Part shown: one piece after another, positions 42,509-54,425 of the stretch
Layout of the letters: every line of letters starts with the position of its first letter
Position numbering within the stretch: the first letter of the stretch is position 1
NCBI GenBank assembly: GCA_963989385.1
Contig: OZ022507.1
Span: 58,415,400-58,479,399, forward strand
Direction: 5' to 3'
From: Ctena decussata
Lineage: Eukaryota; Mollusca; Bivalvia; Lucinida; Lucinidae
Length of the DNA stretch: 64,000 nucleotides
The notes under the pieces: generated by a model
What the model saw: the letters and a program-made list of their open reading frames with translations, nothing else
Told to the model about the DNA's origin: nothing
Database searches by the model: none
Made by a program: the position numbers and the translations under genes

Positions 42509-42841
42509 CACAGGGTATAATCGATTCCGCTAATTTTCGCTTCCTGCAGAGACTGTCCATCATATTTGGCTTCCGCCGAGACTGTCCGCAATCTCTTGCT
42601 TCCGGCCGAGACTTCTGTACATGATAAATGGCTTCCTGCAGAAACTGTCCGCGTGAGTCTGCTTCCTGCCGAGGCTCTCGGCAGGAAGCAGAGTCACACG
42701 GACAGTCTTGGCAGGAAGCCATTTATCGAGGACAGTAGTCCCTGTAGGAAGCAAGAGTTCGCAGACAGTCTCGGCGGAAACAAAATATGACAGACAGTCT
42801 CTGCAGGAAGCGAAAATTGGCGGACTGGTTTATACCCTGTG
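42509..42841. mobile_element. CACAGGG foldback element, copy E (333 bp)
   Basis: Starts CACAGGGTATAATCGATTCC; 5-bp flanks TTTAT (42504-42508) and TTCAT (42842-42846) match 4 of 5. Five modules per arm, centre GAGGCTCTCGGCAGG. Same length as copies B and D. Confidence 0.85.
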
Positions 42842-43010
42842 TTCATTGTCTTCTGACAATTTTTGCCTCATATTGCAGCTCATTTTATTTTACCTAAAGA
42901 CAATTTCACTTTCTACAGTATACCCAAATGAGCTTTTGTCTCTGTCAGATATTGTATCAAGATATTGTATCAGATTATCTCTTGAAGGTCTTCTTGGTTT
43001 TTCTACAATA

Positions 43011-43252
43011 TATGAGCCGCGTCACGACAAAACCAACAATGTGGTCATGCGCCCAGAGCAGATTCAGATCAGCCTGGGCATCCCCCCAGTTTAACCAGAC
43101 TCTTCGTTAAGTGACCAAAGGGAAGCTAAGGGTCTAAGCTACGTCCATGCGGACAGTGAAGACTCTGATCAGACTGGGCGGATGCCCAGGCTGATCTGAG
43201 TCTGCGCTTGGCGCACAACCACATTGTTGGATTTGTGGTGTCGCGGCTCATA
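43011..43252. mobile_element. GAGCCGCGACAC foldback, copy 5
   Basis: TATGAGCCGCGTCACGACAA to GTGGTGTCGCGGCTCATA; inner CAGATTCAGATCAGCCTGG and inverse. One of the best-preserved copies. Confidence 0.8.
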
Positions 43253-43739
43253 TTTTTAGTAAGTATCTTGTAGTTTAAGAAGTCGATATTTATTACATGG
43301 CACCAAATGCGTCACCAAAACTTTCTTGGGATATGTAACTTGCTGTGCTTTGTAATTGGGCAATGACAAGGTCAAAGGATCCTTGTAGCATGTTTGAAAG
43401 GAGAAGATGCTGATCAGCCTGCTCTCTGTGCAGTCTGATTAGAATCTTTGCTGTTTTCTTAGGATTTCTAGAGGTCTGAGCCCAACAGACATGCAGGCTA
43501 ATCTTAGTCTTCTTTCTTTGCACATAAACTGTTAATTGTAAGACAGCTTTTACAGAACCACAGCTCAATTGTCTTATTCCTAAGGGATTAGGAGCTGATA
43601 AAAAATTCATGCCTCAGCCTTCTTCAAGATGATAGTGAGGTGGGTTAATTTGTTTCAGGATTTCTACTAGTATATTATGATCTAAATTTAAACCAGGAGA
43701 AAGCTGATGTATATTAAAAGCATGCTCTGGTTGATCAAA

Positions 43740-44680
43740 TTATACGATGAGTAAGATAAGGCCTCAGTTACTTGAGAAGCAGGTGGGATCAGATTGTAAG
43801 CTGAGTAAGCTGAAGCCTTGATTATTTGAGAAGCAGGTGGGATCAGATTATAAGCTGAGTAAGCTAAGGCCTCGGTAACTTGAGAAGCAGGTGTGATCAG
43901 ATTATAAGCTGAGCAAGCTAAGGCCTCGGTTACTTGAGAAGCAGATGGGATCAGATTATAAGCTGAGTAAGCTAAGGCCTCGGTTACTTGAGAAGCAGGT
44001 GGGATCATATTGTAAGCTGAGTAAGCTGAGGCCTGGATTATTTGAGAAGCAGGTTGGATCAGATTATAAGCTGAGTAAGCTAAGACCTCGGTTACTTGAG
44101 AAGCAGGTGGGATCAGATTGTAAGGTGAGTAAGCTGAGGCCTTGATTACTTGAGGAGCAGATGGGATCCGATTGTAAGCTGAGTTAGTTGATGCCTCTGT
44201 TACTTGAGGAGCAAGTGAGATCAGATTGTAAGCTGGGTTATGTTGATGCCTCTGTTACTTGAGGAGCAGGTGAGATCAGATTGTAAGCTGGGTAAGTTGA
44301 TGCCTCTGTTACTTGAGGAGCAGGTGAGATCAGATTGTAAGCTGGGTTATGTTGATGCCTCTGTTACTTGAGGAGCAGGTGTGATCAGATTATAAGCTGA
44401 GTTAGTTGATGCCTCTGTTACTTGAGGAGTAGGTGAGATCAGATTGTAAGCTGAGTAAGTTGACACCTCTGTTACTTGAGGAGCATATGAGATCAAATTG
44501 TAAGCTGAGTTAGTTGATGCCTCTGTTACTTGAGGAGCAGGTGTGATCAGATTGTAAACTGGGTTATGTTGATGCATCTGTTACTTGAGCACGTGGGATC
44601 AGATTGTAAACTGAGTAAGTTGATGCCTCTGTTGCTTGAGGAGTATATGGGATCAAATTGTCAGCTGAGGCCTCTAACTT
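43740..44680 (+). repeat. 54-bp satellite array, about 17 units
   Basis: Unit CTGAGTAAGCTAAGGCCTCG, TTACTTGAGAAGCAGGTGGG, ATCAGATTATAAG, 54 bp in the best stretch. Two subtypes follow each other: AGAAGCAGGTGGG (to about 44150) and AGGAGCAGGTGAG with GTTGATGCCTCTG (after). Because 54 is a multiple of three, long open frames occur on both strands, with an 18-residue period (EALAYSAYNLIPPASQVT); nothing else supports a protein. Confidence 0.85.
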
Positions 44681-44852
44681 CATGTGCTGGTAGCTGAGTC
44701 GCAGCGGTTGGCAGGTGGGATCATATACACTTATTTGCTGAGGTCTCCATGCCTCATTAACCCTTTATTTGCTGGTACTGGACTTGCCCGTCCCTACTAT
44801 GTGGATGAGTCCGTTCCTAATTCAAGGGGGTTCTGGTTAACGTTTTCACTTT

Positions 44853-45069
44853 TTAGCTCACCTGTCAAGGTGAGCTTATCGTATAGCCTTGGTCCGTCGT
44901 CCGTCGTCGTCGGCGTCCACACTTTTAAACATCTTCTTCTCAGAAACCACTTGGCCGATTGAAGCCAAATTTCATATGGAGCCTTAACAGGATGGGGGAA
45001 CGAAAGTTTATATATTTGGCCCAGGTCACATGACCAAGATGGTCGCCATGCCCATATATGGTAAAAAAC

Positions 45070-45101
<32 letters not shown>

Positions 45102-45979
45102 TGATTGCCTTGGAAATTGGTATGTAGCATCTTGGAATCCAGTACTACAAAATTTATATAAATGATGACATTGGGTTGACCTTGACCTATTTTATGGCAA
45201 GGTCAAATTTGGTCCCTTAGGCTTTTGAATGGGAAAAACTGAAAAAGTGCATTTTCCTGTTGCTGTTGTGCTCCTGTGATACGGAAATGCAGTCAATTTC
45301 AACACCTATGAATATTAGAGGTCAAGGTCATTTAGTGACCTTGACCATAGGTCATTTGTCCATTGCATGTCAACATTTTCAAGTATCTTCTCCTCAGAAG
45401 CCATTGGGCCAATTGAAGCCAAATTTCATATAGAGACTTAACAGGATGGGGGAACGAAAGTATATATATTTGGCTGAGGTCACATGACCAACATGGCTGC
45501 CATGCCCATATATGGTAAAAATCTTAAAAAATCTTCTTCTCCAGAACCACTGGGCGGATTGCCTTGAAGCTTGGTATGTAGCATCTTGGACTCTAGTACT
45601 ACAAAGTTTATATAAATGATGACCTTAGGTTGACCATGACCTCTTTTACCGCAAGGTCAAATTTGGTCCCGTAGGCTTTTGAATAGGAAAAGCTGAAAAA
45701 GTGCATTTTTCTGTTGCTGTTGTGCTCTGTGAAATGGAAATGCAGTCATCATCAACCCCTATGAATACTAGAGGTCAAGGTCATTTAACGACTTTGGCCA
45801 AAGGTCATTTGTCTGTTTTGTGTCAACATTTTAAAGGACTTTTCCTCTGAAACTACTGGGCCAATTGTAATTAAATTTCATCTGCAGCCTTCAGGCAAAG
45901 CGAGTAAGAAACTGTATGTATTTGATCCAGGTCACATGACCAGGATGGCCACCATGCCCATATATGGCAAAAACCTTAA

Positions 45980-46011
<32 letters not shown>

Positions 46012-46434
46012 ATGCGTTGAAGCTTGGTATGTAGCATCTGGGACTCTAGAACTACCAAGTTTATATAAATGATGACCTTGGGTTGACCTTGACCTGTTTT
46101 GCCACAAGGTCAAATTTGATCTCTAATGTTTTTGAATGGGAAAAGCTAAAAAAAAGTGCATTATTTTGTTGCTATAGTGCTCTGTGATATGGAAATGCAG
46201 ACAGCTTGAACCCCTTGGAATTCTAGGGGTCAAGGTCATTTAGTGATCATGATTTTAGGTCATTTGTCTGTTATGCGTCAACAGTTTTAAAGGACTTCTC
46301 CTCTGAAGCTACTGGGCCAATTTCAAATAAATTTCATATGCAGCCTTCAGGCAAAGTGGGAATCAAAGTTTATATATTCAGCCCAGGTCACATGACCAAG
46401 ATGGCCACCATTGCCATATATGGCAAAAACCTTG

Positions 46435-46465
<31 letters not shown>

Positions 46466-46580
46466 GTTGCCTTGAAACTTGGTATGTAGCATCTGGGACT
46501 GTAGTACTACCAATTACATGTATATATAAATTGAGCATATACAGACAGGTGAGCGATCGTTGCCCTTTGGCGACTTGTAT
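44853..46580 (+). mobile_element. AGCTCACCTG element with ~440-470 bp tandem units
   Basis: Starts TTAGCTCACCTGTCAAGGTG, then GTCCGTCGTCCGTCGTCG; ends ACAGGTGAGCGATCG near 46545-46560. Inside are nearly four tandem units (TCTTCTCCAGAACCACTGGG, TTGGTATGTAGCATCTTGG, GGTCACATGACCAAGATGG, GAGGTCAAGGTCATTTAGTG). No maintained reading frame. Appears to have split the 54-bp satellite. Confidence 0.75.
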
Positions 46581-46619
46581 TGTATTTTGCATAGAAATTC
46601 CTGAAAGCAAACAGTGTTG

Positions 46620-47250
46620 AGCCTGGGTCTGCTAAGCTTCAGTAACTTGATATGCAAGTGGTATCAGGTTGTAAGCTGTCTCTGAGACATCAACTTTTTG
46701 AACAGGTATCAGATTGTAAGCTGTCAGTAACAGAGACATCTGTAACTCAGTGAGCATGTGGTATCAGATTGTAAGCTATCAAACTTGCAATTAACAGGTG
46801 GTATCAACTTTAATGCTCTCTGTAACTGAATCTTGTGTAACTCGATGAACAGCTTGTATCAGATTGGAAGCCCAGGGTCCGAGATTATAAAGCTTGAGTA
46901 GAATCTCAAACTCAAAATAAAGCACACTGATTGGCTGCTTCAGAGCATGTGCTCAGAAGCAGCCAATCAATGTGCTTTATTTTGAGTTTGAGAATGTACT
47001 CAAGTTTTATAATGTCGGGGCCTGGCTTCTGTAACTCTTTGAACAATAGGTATTGGATTTTTCTCTGTAATTCTATGAACAGATGGTGTCAGATGGGACT
47101 GAGGCCTGAGTAACTTGATAAATATGTGGTATCTGGTTTGAAGCTGAGACCTCTTTAACTCAAACAGGTGGTTAGGGATTGGAAGCTGAGGTCTCTGAAA
47201 CTTGCTGAACCGGTGGCATAAAGTGAGGTCATTGTAACTCGGTAAGCAAG
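46620..47250 (+). repeat. Degenerate continuation of the 54-bp satellite
   Basis: Repeated GTGGTATCAGATTGTAAGCT and CTGTAACTCRATGAAC words at variable spacing resume after the 1.7 kb element. Interrupted again by the foldback at 46882-47013. Confidence 0.6.
46882..47013. mobile_element. GAGGTTATAAAACTTGAG foldback, copy 2
   Basis: GAGATTATAAAGCTTGAG, CTCAAACTCAAAATAAAGC, TGATTGGCTGCTTC and the inverse; over 85 percent like 15114-15249 by eye. Confidence 0.75.
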
Positions 47251-48135
47251 TCTACTCAGCCTTGAGGAATGATAGAAAGCATAACTCTGCAAATTGTAGT
47301 ACCATGAATATGTCTAAAAATAGAAAACTGAAAACTTTTGCTTCTGCAAAATACAATGACAGTACAAATCTGATGGCAGACATCAAACAGTGCAGACCAT
47401 GATCTGACTGCTCCTGGGTCTGCACTTTTAACTCTAGTGTGCATGGTTCAGTACATAGAGATTTTACAAATGTTTAATATTGCTGATTCAATATTGGAAA
47501 CATCATTACATTTCTTGCAGCTGTTCAAATTGCAACTCTGTCCAAATATCAGGACAGAAATTCCTGGGCAGTTTGTTGACGTTTTAGCCAACAGTTTCAT
47601 GAAATGTCTTCTGATATAAAATCAGGACGAACAGACTTTCCAAATTTCAAGGTAATAGCACCAGTTACATTCAAAGTAAGAGTTGAATATATAAACTTAG
47701 ATTGAGGTGCTCTAATTTGTTCATTCATTGCAGTTGAAAATTTTCTGAATTCTGCGCAGGATAATGTTGTTATGCGGCTAACATGCAACTTAAATGATGC
47801 AGATAATAATAGATTTAACTTCTGAATCAAAATCTGCCTTTCTGCTTCATTAAATGGACCTAGCATGGGAAAAATGTTTCCCTAGCATTGAAGAAACAAA
47901 TCATCCTGGCCAGCAGTGAAGTCTGATTAGGACCTTTTAGGTAAATCAGCATAATATTGAGACATATTTCATATTGCATGCAACAAAGACTGCTCACTCT
48001 GCACAAATGTTGATTGCAAACTGATTTTTGTAAATTCTCTTTTGAGCTTTTTCGCCTGCAGGGGCTGTTCAGTTCTGCTATTGTTGAGAAGATTCTGGTC
48101 TTTTTGTCTGGCCAGTGACTAGCAGAAGCGAGACA
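47251..48135. other. Stretch without a gene
   Basis: AT-rich, with a worn family J hairpin (CAAACAGTGCAGACCATGAT) near 47385. No exon supported. Confidence 0.4.
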
Positions 48136-48648
48136 TACTGTATTAATCCTAATAAATGCCCCTGCTCTAATAAGCGCCCTTGCCTCATTTTGGAAAATAA
48201 TGTTATAATTATGAGCATGAATTCCTGTTTGCTTCCTTGGATGAAGTACCTCTTCAGAATGGCGTCTACTCATAAAGGAAAGAATTTGCTTCTAGAGAAG
48301 CAAATTCTTTCCTTTAAGAGTTGATCCCTATAGAGAAGGGAAGCAAAAAGATAGTGGAGTTGCTTCCTTTGAAAGTACATGTTTTCCCATTCATCTTAAT
48401 ACTGTTTATTAGAGCTATTTTTGGCAGTGGCTAATTTACTACTTTTTATGATGTAAAAAGTAACCTTGCTTTTATACTTTTTATCTTCACTATCTCATTT
48501 TTGCATTCTTTTACTAACACACCATGTGCACCCATATCTCATTAATACTCGATAGAGGCATCAGAGATTATGTTGAGATAGATAGATAATAACGCCCAAC
48601 TTTTGTAAAATGCAACACCCCCTGGCATTCACTTGGATTAATACAGTA
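48136..48648 (+). mobile_element. Family K1 element with 14-bp TIR
   Basis: TACTGTATTAATCC at 48136-48149 and its exact inverse at 48635-48648. Central hairpin AAAGAATTTGCTTCTAGAGA with complement at about 48275-48325. About 510 bp, non-coding. The best copy for defining the family ends. Confidence 0.7.
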
Positions 48649-49801
48649 GGTATTTCTTTTGTGGTGTTGTTATTGTCGTGATTACTTGCTTGGAATTTCC
48701 GCTTAAATTCTGCTTTGTGACAATGCACCGACAAGCAAGACACCATGGAACGCAATTCTTGTTAGAGTCTGACAAGTCTCCAGTGTCTAGACAAGGAAGA
48801 GATTGAGTGATTTCTGATAGGTTATATCTGCTCATTCTTCATAATTCCTCGTTGTGCAGCCTTCTCTCAATCACTTACTCCCACCCCATAGGGGTGTCAG
48901 TAGAAAGAGATCCTTTAATTTAGCCTAATCCATTCATAATTTTAGGGGTTTCATACGAACAAAAAACAAAGATGCAAATTTGAATATAGTGGCTGGTCAG
49001 ACTGCTCTCCTGAAACAGTCTTATCTGGGTCTATATTGTTTGCATATACATGTCCGTCGCTTGGTTCATTGTTAGGTATGATTTCTTTGTATCAGTTATT
49101 TGGGAATTGCACCATTTCAGGTGGTTGTATTGCTTCAACTTTATCAAACGTTGCATGGTTACTTTAATTAAAGGCACTTGTTGGGCATGTTTTGAATGGC
49201 AACCATTAGATATCCAAGATAAACCATTTAACTTCTATTTAATTTCCAAACTGCACAGAAACAGAATTACTTTCCAGCTGTTTGGCTGCATGATTATAGA
49301 CTGCAGTAATAGTTCAAGTATATGTATCCGTGAGGAATTAATGTTCAGTATTTTTGTTTGCATGACTCTGCAGGCCCTCAAATACACAATTTTTAGTAAA
49401 AAATCTATGGTCTAATATTAAAGGAATGTCCCATAGTATTGGGATTTCAGACAGTCCAGAACATACAGATTGACTTACAGTGGCTTATAGTATTGGAAGA
49501 TTTTTCAGAATTATTCATACTTTGATAGCAGTAGTTTTTCTGTTTGGAATTTGGAAGCAAATGTTTTATCTTGAGAGTGGCAGACCTTTATCTATTACCA
49601 TAGCTTTTACCAGGTGATTTATGCAACTGGTAGCCTGTCCGATAACACAGAAATGGCCCTCCATAACTTATGGCAGCTGTGGCCAGGGAAAAGAAACAGA
49701 TGACATGGCCAGTAGCAGTCTGTGTATCCATGTTTTATGGCATGGCCTTTCTGTAGATTTCAGCTCAAATTATTTGTCAGTTCTTTCTACTGCTGGCCTC
49801 T

Positions 49802-49836
<35 letters not shown>

Positions 49837-50047
49837 ATATTGGCATCTTGGGGGCATATAGTGTCCAGTTGTGCGTACTTGCAGGTTATTACATACCTCT
49901 GTACATACATACATACATCTATATATACTTAGGTTATAAATCCTGCTAGACTTAGGTTAAGAATTTGGTAAGAGGTAGATTTCAGGGTTTCTGTTATTAT
50001 ATTATAGCAACTTGAAATTTTATATGAGGATTTATATTTATAAGTAC
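48649..50047. other. Stretch without a supported gene
   Basis: Includes one open stretch of 121 codons (49050-49415) with no recognisable motif and no splice support, a ~33-bp poly-C run at about 49804-49836, and TACATACATACA near 49902. Confidence 0.4.
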
Positions 50048-50215
50048 AGTGAGTGAGTGAGCTTAGGTTAACGCCCCACCAACAACTAGGTCATTCAGAG
50101 ATGGGACCTTGGTTTAAGGTCTCATCATAAAGACTGGAGAAGCGGGGTCCGAACTTGTGATCCACGGATTGGTAGTCCAGTGCGTTATCTGATACGCTAC
50201 CGCCACTCCTGTTAT
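50048..50215 (-). mobile_element. tRNA-derived SINE, family C, copy 2
   Basis: GTGAGTGAGTGAGCTTAGGT, CGCCCCACCAACAACTAGGT, GATTGGTAGTCCAGTGCGTT: matches 993-1150 along its length. Confidence 0.65.
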
Positions 50216-51510
50216 AAGTACAACAGGAATATACAATTGCCGGAAACAAGGCTGTATACCCATAAATGCTTTAAGGCACCTTTTCTTTTTGCTTACTCAT
50301 ATTATTTTGCTGTGGTGTCTGCTGTGTGACTGGCTAAGTGGCTCTAAATTGATGTAGTGCCTGTAAAAGACTCAAGGCAGCCATTGAGCTGAATAGACAG
50401 TGAGCTTCTGTTTTATTTATAACTCCTGACTGGCACTTTATCAACCAAGGCAATTAAAAACAGTAAAGGGGAGGCTGTGACAGCCAGCTGGAGGTATTTT
50501 GCTGCTTTGGTTATCAGAGATTTGTGTGTCTGTGAGTGGTTCTAAAATTGCTGAGTATCCCAAGGAGAAAAGAAATCTGTGCCTGATTTTCCAATTGATA
50601 GGTTTAAACTATAGATACAATACCAAGGAGCAAATTCAATGAATTTATGTCCCCCGCCTTTGGTAAAAAGAAGGAAGGATGTACAATCCCAAAATGTACA
50701 ATGTCCAAAACAATATGAGGACATACACACATGAAGTACCCATTGTAAATGCAATTTGATAGATTTGAACTAGAAATATGGCTAAGTTTGAAATCCATGA
50801 AAAATGAGAAACATTCATCTGAAGATTCTACAAAAACCACATTGCAAGCTCTCAGACCATGTTAACCCTTAGACTGCTAAGCGCGACTATAGTCGTTCTC
50901 GAGGGGTAGGTCACTTTGAGAGCACGTCAGGCACACTGGACATCAAGTACTCCCCATCATTTGCGGTTGTCCTATGCAGGAGGGAATCTGCTTTCTACTA
51001 GAGCAAGGTTTTACCCACCTAATTGATTTGTTGACCTTTTAAACTCGGAGAAAACGTAAAAAATTTATGATATTTTCAACATCAGCTTTTCAGGTGGCTA
51101 CCCCTACTTACTTGATCCCGATTTTCTGACAACTAGACTTCATCCTTCCAAACTTTCTCCCTTGATAAATATTCAGCAATAACTCCGGCCCTCAGACAAG
51201 CAATTGTGACCCGTCGCGCAAAAAGGGACGAGTTGGGTGTCCTATAGCGAAATTTAGTTTTATGTCTCAGTGAATAAGCAAATCTATGAGGATTCGGAAA
51301 ATATCAAAATTTTGGTGGCTGTTGTAACTGATAGATAAAGTAAATGTTTGTTTTGAGTGCCGTCCTTGGAAGCTTTGTTTGCTGAATAAATATTCCGAAC
51401 CATGCTTCTCGGGAACTTCTTCCTGCAGGTATGACAAAGAGATTATCCACTGGCATCAAATTGAACCAATAAGCATTTTCGATGTATTATCAAGTGACAT
51501 GCACATATAT

Positions 51511-51740
51511 GAGCCGTGACGCGACAAAACCAAGACAGTGGAATTTGAGCCACACGAAGACTCAGATCAGCCTGGACATCCGCCAAGTCTGATCAGAAGC
51601 TTCGCTGTGCGCGTAAAGAATGGCAAAGGGTCTAAGCTACCTTTATGCCGTTGCATGCGTCGGCGAACATTGATCAGACTAGGCGTTAGCCCAGGCTGAT
51701 CTGAGTCTTCAATGGGCGCACATGTCACTTTGTTGTTATT
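51511..51740. mobile_element. GAGCCGCGACAC foldback, copy 6
   Basis: ATGAGCCGTGACGCGACAAA start and CAGGCTGATCTGAGTC inner arm; the right end is worn after CACTTTGTTGTT. Nested in the 4.2 kb element. Confidence 0.65.
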
Positions 51741-53363
51741 CTATCCAACTATGCGTGATGGTTTCTGCAATGTTTACGGGCGCCCGTAAAAATAACAGGA
51801 AATGGACTGGCAGCTGCTCTCCGGTTATTCTACCGTAAAATCTTCGAAGTTTTTACAAGGTAATGGTAACTGATGGGATGGTATTTTCCTTGTTTTTTTT
51901 TTTGTCCAAAAAGAATGCAATTGCTTGATAGAACCGCCTCAATCGGCAATGAGGCGGTTTTAATGAGTGGTAACCATCTATGTTTTGGGACTAAATAGGG
52001 GCCTAAGTAAAATAATGCCGTGTTCATGAAACGTGTAGGAGACAGTCTGGCAGAGTCTTGTAAACATCCTCGACAAAAATATTCTAAAATTTCACGCGTG
52101 CAACATCATTTACCAGTTTGGGTTAGACACTGAATACTAAACCTTTTTTGCGAACTCGAACAATGCTCCACTTTTCCTCTACGAAGTTGGGTTTTCAATG
52201 GTGTTCATTACACAACTTTGTCAACAGGGTGCTCGCATTATTTTCTTTCTTTTTTACATGAAATCCGTCCAAATTTCAATGAAAATGCTTGGGAAATTAT
52301 AGGAAATGACTGTTTTTTTTTAAGGAAAATGAGTAGCATGACGTCATTCCGCAAAAAAAAAAAATGGAAAGAAAAAATGGACCAATTCACGCCTGCTTAT
52401 TATCTCCTGAAGCACAATAGCATGTTGTGAATAGAAAATATTGAGGGGATGTCGGTTGTGCCGGAGGGGACTAGAAACAGGGATGACACAAAGGTTAATG
52501 AACCAGTTGAACCGAGATTTATTCTTTCCCAATGTCAAGTCTCAAAAATCGGGGATTGTCATGAAAGCAACACTCTATTCATTTCCTATAGGTGTGAATC
52601 GAATTTGAAACCAGATTTTATGTTTAACAGCAGAAATACGTTTTGTCCTGGAGCAAGGGTAGTCAATATTATGCCATTTTGACGGAATGCGAACGAACAG
52701 ATTCCTGATGTTGTCGAGCGTAAATGATTCCCTCCATCACCATTACTTTAAAAGGGCTTTAATGTTAATGTGCTTTACCGACCGAACGTTCGTTGCCAAG
52801 AAAATGGGCATTTTGTTGAATTTTGTGACTAAGGGGATCGGTTGTGCTTAAATGGATAGGTTATGATTGAGGGGAGTGTGAAATATTGGTTTGGTGTTTG
52901 TTCCTTTTGAGTCATTGTATGTTTCTTGGGCGAGGTGAGGCTTGGTTGGCAGGTGCTCTGGTAACCAGGATTTGGTAGATCGATTTGTATAGGGTAGGCG
53001 ATGTGTGTAGGTATCTAATCATTCCACCTTCGGAAGTTAGACTTACTTTTCTTCTCTATTCTTCTTTTCTCTGCTCTACTCTTCTTTACTCTACTCAAGG
53101 CGGACAGTGCAGTGCATCACAATGCCGTATAGTAAGCTGTTAATTGTAGTAACGTACTATTAATTTCAGTACTGTACATTTTTCCTCCCTCCAAGAGGAA
53201 GTCCGAGTAGACCAGGCATCGCCGCCACGGGAAACTAACAGGAAGCTATAAATGGGGGAGCAACAAAAGTTGTTTCCCTTTGCATAAAGTAAACCAAGTT
53301 CTAGCCTAGGTGATGGCAATAAACAGACGCGCAATATATTATGGCCATCCTATTCAACATTAA

Positions 53364-54232
53364 GGTGGTGATTTATGGTAAATGTAAAAATCTGCATAAA
53401 ACCATAAAAAAGTAATATATCTCCCTGAAAGTTAGCAGACTTCTTATTTTTGTTGTTCTTGACAGTTTAAAATACAAAATAGGTGTACATGTTTCTTAAA
53501 AAAGTGTGTTTATAAGGAAAGATCAAAGGGTAATTTTCTGCGAATAAATCTGAAAAAATAATATCGTTATTGAAAATTTACGTAGCGCTGTAGGTGCATT
53601 ATTGCATAATGAAGAGCGTCCTAGCAATTATTTATTCCAACTCTTTCTCAAATTGTAATGCAGACTAGATGAAAACGGTAGCTTTTTCTCAAATGTTTAA
53701 CTCTGTACAAAGTAAATGTACACTGGACGCATTTATTAAATATAGGGTAGGCAAGCATACCTATGTTAACACCTACAGTATAAATAATACATTACTGACA
53801 TGATCAGTGGTGTGTAGATGAAATTGTTCAACCTTGTTAAAATAGTATCACCTGTCTCACCTGTGTGTTTTGACAAAAAAAATTGGACAAAGACTGCATC
53901 TTTTTTCATCTGCTCAGCCTGATAATGTGTGAAAGGGTTTGAAAAAATGATTGCTAGGACGCTCTCCATTATGCAACAAGGTACCCTAAGTCTCAGCACT
54001 AAGTATATTTTCAATAATGATATTATTTTTTTCAGATTTATTCGCAAGATATTACCCTTTGATCTCCTCTTATAAAAACACTTTTTAACATTAACAAATG
54101 CTGCATTTCGGGATTCTAAATTATGAGAAACAACATAAAGAAGGCAACTGGTAAGTTTTGGAAAGATCAGACTTATTTTGAGTATTTTATGCAGATTTTT
54201 GTCTTTGTCCCAAATCAGAGATTATCACCACC
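53364..54232. mobile_element. 869-bp foldback with ~300-bp arms and TTAA duplication
   Basis: TTAA at 53360-53363 and 54233-54236, ends GGTGGTGATT / inverse. Arms match through AAATCTGCATAAAA, GATCAAAGGGTAAT, GCGAATAAATCTG and AGAGCGTCCTAGCAAT to a centre around 53650-53940. Arms have diverged by small indels. Non-coding. Confidence 0.75.
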
Positions 54233-54339
54233 TTAAACTCGTACAAATAAAGTTGTTTGGGCCATATAAATATACAAATTAGCTGATACAGGATTAAGAT
54301 TACTAATAGTTTGAAGAAAAAAAAAGAAAGAAAGAACAT

Positions 54340-54425
54340 GAGATTCGAACTTACACGGGACATCTCTTATGTCAACAAATCAGCGGACAAAACCGCTCGA
54401 CTACCTTACCACATAAGACAATGGG
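54340..54425 (-). mobile_element. tRNA-like unit, type II (Leu/Ser-like) size
   Basis: On the minus strand: GGTAGTCGAGCGGTTTTGTC near the head, a long variable arm, and box B-like GTTCGAATCTC, followed by TTTCTTTCTTTTTTTT. Resembles a tRNA-Ser/Leu-derived SINE head; pairing of the acceptor is not convincing for a working gene. Confidence 0.5.

Noticed and set aside
43688..44577. Open frames with an 18-residue period on both strands
   Set aside because: Produced by the 54-bp satellite, whose length is a multiple of three; no independent coding evidence.
47860..48273. 137-codon open frame on the minus strand
   Set aside because: Overlaps the start of the K1 repeat and has no recognisable domain.
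49050..49415. 121-codon open frame
   Set aside because: No motif, Cys/Phe/Ile-rich composition typical of translated AT-rich DNA, no splice sites or neighbours supporting it.
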